From Actinomycetes bacterium (GTDB taxonomy: Bacteria > Actinomycetota > Acidimicrobiia > Spongiisociales > UBA5794), in NCBI GenBank assembly GCA_024640745.1, contig JAHEEL010000031.1, positions 1 through 15,020 of the forward strand: DNA of 15,020 nt, written 5' to 3'. The translations under genes were made by a program, and so were the position numbers. This document shows, in pieces, positions 12,683 to 15,020 of this stretch (the stretch's first letter is position 1; every line of letters starts with the position of its first letter). A model generated the notes under the pieces. The model did no database searches. It saw only the letters and a list, made by a program, of their open reading frames with translations, and was not told the origin of the DNA.

Positions 12683-13354
12683 TCAGCCGACCCCGGTGTG
12701 TCCGGTGTCTTCCTCTGGTGTGAAGTATTTGGCCCACCACTTCTTCGCGGTGTCGATCCCGCCGATCCCGAAGGAAATCGCGAATGCGACGCCGATCGCG
12801 GCGGCGAAGATCTTGGTGATGTCGGCTGCAAACGTGATCTCGAGGAGATCGAGGGCGAACAGGACGCCAAACACGATGATGGCGATCTGCACGACCCATA
12901 CCAGCCAGCCGATGTTCCTCGACTCCGCAAAAGGACGTACCAGGCCGGCCGTCCAACTCGCTACCGCCGCGGCGATGATCACGATGACGGCGGCAAGGAG
13001 CACGATTGGGATCCAGGCGAGGAAGCGCTCCAACAGGCTTTCGAGCGTCTGGACCTGCAGGACCCGGAACACGATGAGCCACAACACGACGACCAGGTAG
13101 GCGTACACGACCGTGGCGGTGATGCCGGCGGCAGTCTGATCGGACGACGAAAGGGCGCTGGTGATTCCGGCGCGATCGAAGATCGCTTGCATGAATCCCA
13201 GATTCAGGAACTTCTCGATGAGGGTGCGGACCCACTTGAGGATCCACCGTCCGATGATGAGGATCAGCAGCGCAACAATGATGCGCGGCAACCACTCGGC
13301 AATCACCTGGCCGAGCGATTCGAATTCCTCGACCAATTGGTCCCAAAATGACAT
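12683..13354 (-). CDS. TM-helix repeat membrane protein (CmpX / MscS-associated type)
   Basis: A 223-aa membrane protein with an amphipathic start (MSFWDQLVEEFESLG) and about five hydrophobic segments (20-40, 78-98, 112-136, 148-170, 178-200). WLPRIIVALLILIIGRWILKW (21-41 region) and FAISFGIGGIDTAKKWWAKYF (near 191-211) are the conserved TM-helix repeat motifs (Pfam TM_helix) seen in CmpX and fused to mechanosensitive channels. No MscS beta domain follows, so calling it a mechanosensitive channel would go beyond the sequence. The acidic-polar tail is short. ATG 13354 is preceded by GGGAAG and GGGA, which are weak ribosome sites; TACGAT on the minus strand (13398-13393) is a -10 candidate giving a leader of about 30 nt. 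It diverges from the 56-aa gene across a 125-bp region. Confidence 0.85.
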   Translation of the reverse strand: MSFWDQLVEEFESLGQVIAEWLPRIIVALLILIIGRWILKWVRTLIEKFLNLGFMQAIFDRAGITSALSSSDQTAAGITATVVYAYLVVVLWLIVFRVLQVQTLESLLERFLAWIPIVLLAAVIVIIAAAVASWTAGLVRPFAESRNIGWLVWVVQIAIIVFGVLFALDLLEITFAADITKIFAAAIGVAFAISFGIGGIDTAKKWWAKYFTPEEDTGHTGVG

Positions 13355-13467
13355 AGATCCCACTTCCCGTCTCGCGGTCTTGACGGTCCGGGATCGTACT
13401 CGCAAAGTCCCCGGGAGCCTGGTATGCCCGCGGTTCGGTCCCGATTTCCCTTCTCTGCGGCTTCCGG

Positions 13468-13473
13468 TAGCCT
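13468..13473 (+). promoter_or_regulatory. Putative leaderless promoter of the 56-aa gene
   Basis: TAGCCT is followed by 6 bases and the ATG at 13480, within CCGGTAGCCT, the same extended context as the fxsA and selA boxes (CCGGTAnnCT). No Shine-Dalgarno is present. Confidence 0.5.
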
Positions 13474-13479
13474 TTCCAC

Positions 13480-13650
13480 ATGGCAACCGACAAGCGACAA
13501 CGGCAACGGGCGAACCGGGCCGAGAAGCAGGCCGCCGAGGCGAAGCAGAAGCGGCGTGCGGCCACCTTCGCGCTCATCAAGAAGTACGGAGGCTATGCGC
13601 TCCTCGTTGTTGTCGCGTTGATCATCTTCACCCTCCTCACGTCCAACTGA
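13480..13650 (+). CDS. Basic single-pass membrane microprotein (56 aa)
   Basis: Translation from ATG 13480 gives MATDKRQRQRANRAEKQAAE at the N-terminus, continuing as a highly basic, helix-prone segment to about residue 35, then one hydrophobic helix (about 39-53, GYALLVVVALIIFTLL) and a short polar end. By the positive-inside rule the basic part is cytoplasmic. I recall similar DKRQRQR starts on membrane-anchored cyclophilins of actinobacteria, so this may be a stand-alone version of that anchor; here there is no cyclophilin domain after it. Support for coding: a -10 box 6 bases before the ATG, a composition that makes sense as protein, and PHP-gene start 4 bp after its stop. Function unknown. 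Confidence 0.75.
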   Translation: MATDKRQRQRANRAEKQAAEAKQKRRAATFALIKKYGGYALLVVVALIIFTLLTSN

Positions 13651-13654
13651 CGGA

Positions 13655-14533
13655 GTGGCCGTCGATCTCCACGTCCACTCGTCTGCATCGGACGGAACCG
13701 ATGCTCCGGACGTGGTCGTCGCGAAGGCGGCCGAAGTCGGTCTGAAGGCGATTGCGCTGACAGATCACGACACGCTCTCGGGCGTGCCGATGGCACGCCA
13801 AGCCGCGGCCGATCTCGCGATCGAGCTCATCCCCGGCGTGGAGCTATCCGTCGACCACAACGGAGTGAAGGCCCACATGTTGGCCTACTTCGTCGAACCG
13901 ACGGGGGGCCCACTCCAAGCGCATCTCGCAAGGTTGCGCGCGGGCCGTGCCGAACGCAACCTCGTGATCGTCGAGCGGCTCAACCAACTCGGCTACGCGA
14001 TAACGATGGACGACGTGCTGCGGCACGCAAGCGGCGACGCCGTCGGAAGACCGCACATCGCCGACGCACTCGTCGAAGCCGGGTATCTCCACGAACGCTC
14101 GGCAGCCTTTCCCAGCCTGCTGGGGGACGGAGGAGAAGCGTACGTCGAGCGCGACCGGCTCACGGCCACCGAAGCGATTCGACTGACGACGAAATCGGGT
14201 GGCGTGACATCGATCGCGCATCCCCTGACTATTTGCGCCGAAGCGTCGTCTCTGCGCGTCATGCTCGAAGAGCTTGGCGAAGTCGGGCTCGCGGGTGTCG
14301 AGGTCTACTACTCGGAACACCCACCTGCGATCCGCTCCCAGCTCGCGGACGTGGCATCCGATCTCGGGCTGGTCGCAACCGGCGGATCCGACTACCACGG
14401 CTCCGGCAAGCCGGGTCTGCAGATCGGGTCCGGCCACGGCGACCTCACGGTGCCGGACACGGTGCTCGAAGAACTCGCCGCGCGCCGACCAGAAGCATTC
14501 AACACCGCCCGAGGATCGACCGATACAGGCTGA
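13655..14533 (+). CDS. PHP-domain phosphoesterase (YciV/RNase AM-like)
   Basis: A 292-aa cytoplasmic metal-dependent phosphoesterase. PHP motifs are in order: LHVHSSASDGT (5-15; H6, H8, D13), LTDHDT (35-40; D37, H38), PGVELS (60-65; E63), H74, GRPHIA near 131-136, SIAHP near 196-200 and GSDYHG near 250-255. This spacing fits the YciV/TrpH group; E. coli YciV removes 5' mononucleotides from RNA ends and dephosphorylates 3',5'-nucleoside bisphosphates. Histidinol-phosphatase or polymerase-associated PHP are less likely given the GRPHIADALV region and length. GTG 13655 is chosen because it directly precedes the first metal motif and lies 4 bp after the microprotein stop; no ATG exists nearby. 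Confidence 0.88.
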   Translation: MAVDLHVHSSASDGTDAPDVVVAKAAEVGLKAIALTDHDTLSGVPMARQAAADLAIELIPGVELSVDHNGVKAHMLAYFVEPTGGPLQAHLARLRAGRAERNLVIVERLNQLGYAITMDDVLRHASGDAVGRPHIADALVEAGYLHERSAAFPSLLGDGGEAYVERDRLTATEAIRLTTKSGGVTSIAHPLTICAEASSLRVMLEELGEVGLAGVEVYYSEHPPAIRSQLADVASDLGLVATGGSDYHGSGKPGLQIGSGHGDLTVPDTVLEELAARRPEAFNTARGSTDTG

Positions 14534-14540
14534 AGACCGC

Positions 14541-14547
14541 GAAAGGG
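14541..14547 (+). promoter_or_regulatory. Ribosome site deciding the start of the last gene
   Basis: GAAAGGG lies 5 bases before the GTG at 14553 and supports that start, which is 19 bp after the PHP stop. Confidence 0.5.
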
Positions 14548-14552
14548 TTCAG

Positions 14553-15020
14553 GTGTCCGAAGACCTGTCGGCCGGCCGTGCGCCGATCGCCTACAGAACG
14601 ATCCGTCGGGACTTCCAACGCGCCCGGGCCGTCGTTGCGATCCTGGTGGGTTTCGCCGCGATCGCCTTCATCGCCACCGGCTCCGGGACGTTCGCCGTCC
14701 CCTATGCCATCGGTGGCGCCGTCATTGCAGTCGATGCGCTCTATCGCCGGACGCATGGCACGTCCGCAACGATTCCCCTCCTCATCGACACCACGGTGGT
14801 CGGAGCCATGTTCACGGTCGGCGGCACCTCGCCCGCGTCGGAGGTGGCGGCCATGGCCTATGCCATCGTGGCCGTGGCCCTCCTGCTCCCCGCCCGCGAG
14901 GCGTGGGTGCTCCTCGGCTATGCGGTGGCGTGGGCCGTCGTCGTGGTCTCGATGGGCGGCGGCGGGCTGCTCTCCGGAAGCAATCAGGGGACATTCGACG
15001 TCATCGTCGCAGGCCTGCTG
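14553..15020 (+). CDS. Polytopic membrane protein, N-terminal part (partial; possible sensor protein)
   Basis: The frame is open from GTG 14553 to the window end (156 residues). After a polar, basic N-terminus (MSEDLSAGRAPIAYRTIRRD) come hydrophobic segments at about 25-43, 48-63, 74-90, 97-112 and 117-134, with another beginning near 149. Short loops and small residues are typical of the membrane input domains of histidine kinases or GGDEF proteins, but no cytoplasmic signalling domain is in view, so it remains unassigned. Spacing to the PHP gene (19 bp) and a good ribosome site suggest it is co-transcribed. Confidence 0.7.
   Translation, partial: MSEDLSAGRAPIAYRTIRRDFQRARAVVAILVGFAAIAFIATGSGTFAVPYAIGGAVIAVDALYRRTHGTSATIPLLIDTTVVGAMFTVGGTSPASEVAAMAYAIVAVALLLPAREAWVLLGYAVAWAVVVVSMGGGGLLSGSNQGTFDVIVAGLL

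Noticed and set aside
12164..13351. 395-codon plus-strand open frame
   Set aside because: It runs out of frame through the cyclophilin gene, then antisense to the TM-helix protein; charged low-complexity product with no domain.
1..15020. CRISPR array, insertion sequence, prophage or attachment site
   Set aside because: No spaced direct repeats, transposase or integrase frames, or tRNA-flanking duplications were seen; gene content and base composition look uniform.

Overview
The window is high-GC, densely coded bacterial chromosome with no gene-free stretch above 300 bases. A WhiB-family iron-sulphur regulator, frequent GTG starts, many GTGA/ATGA start-stop overlaps and TAnnnT boxes placed 6-8 nt before start codons point to an actinobacterium. 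The gene set (linked selA-selB, a Thr-rich lipoprotein cyclophilin, a basic one-helix microprotein) is compatible with the Acidimicrobiia, but that rank is an inference from remembered gene style, not from a search.

Layout. (1) 1-2583, minus strand: a four-gene chain read leftward, fxsA-like membrane protein > NUDIX hydrolase > LACTB2-like metallo-beta-lactamase-fold hydrolase > secreted PcsB/CwlO-like coiled-coil protein cut by the window edge. Every junction is a 4-nt start/stop overlap. (2) 2619-5743, plus strand: selA and selB, sharing one base (TGATG), so the organism probably makes selenocysteine; no tRNA-Sec or selD is visible here. The fxsA and selA promoters appear to stand back to back on a perfect dyad. 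(3) 5697-7408, minus strand: a WhiB-like gene whose 3' end overlaps selB by 47 bp, and a long NfeD-type membrane protein whose protease domain seems to lack catalytic residues. (4) 7559-9353, plus strand: a stand-alone receiver-domain protein, a CNNM/CorC-type CBS transporter, and tRNA-Pro(CGG) with a terminator. (5) 9441-11683, minus strand: lysC-asd, the first two steps of the aspartate pathway; lysC carries a strong internal Shine-Dalgarno and ATG placed to give a separate regulatory beta subunit. (6) 11853-15020: a lipoprotein cyclophilin (+), a convergent TM-helix/CmpX-like membrane protein (-), then a plus-strand run of a 56-aa basic membrane microprotein, a PHP-domain phosphoesterase (YciV/RNase AM type) and the N-terminal membrane part of an unidentified protein cut by the window edge.

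Most genes are housekeeping types. I do not see a clear new defence, mobile or biosynthetic system. The most interesting signals are regulatory: recurring -10 boxes directly before start codons (leaderless transcription), the back-to-back fxsA/selA promoter dyad, and the internal translation start in lysC. The uncharacterised items most worth following are the 56-aa microprotein, the apparently protease-dead NfeD and the non-canonical receiver protein.
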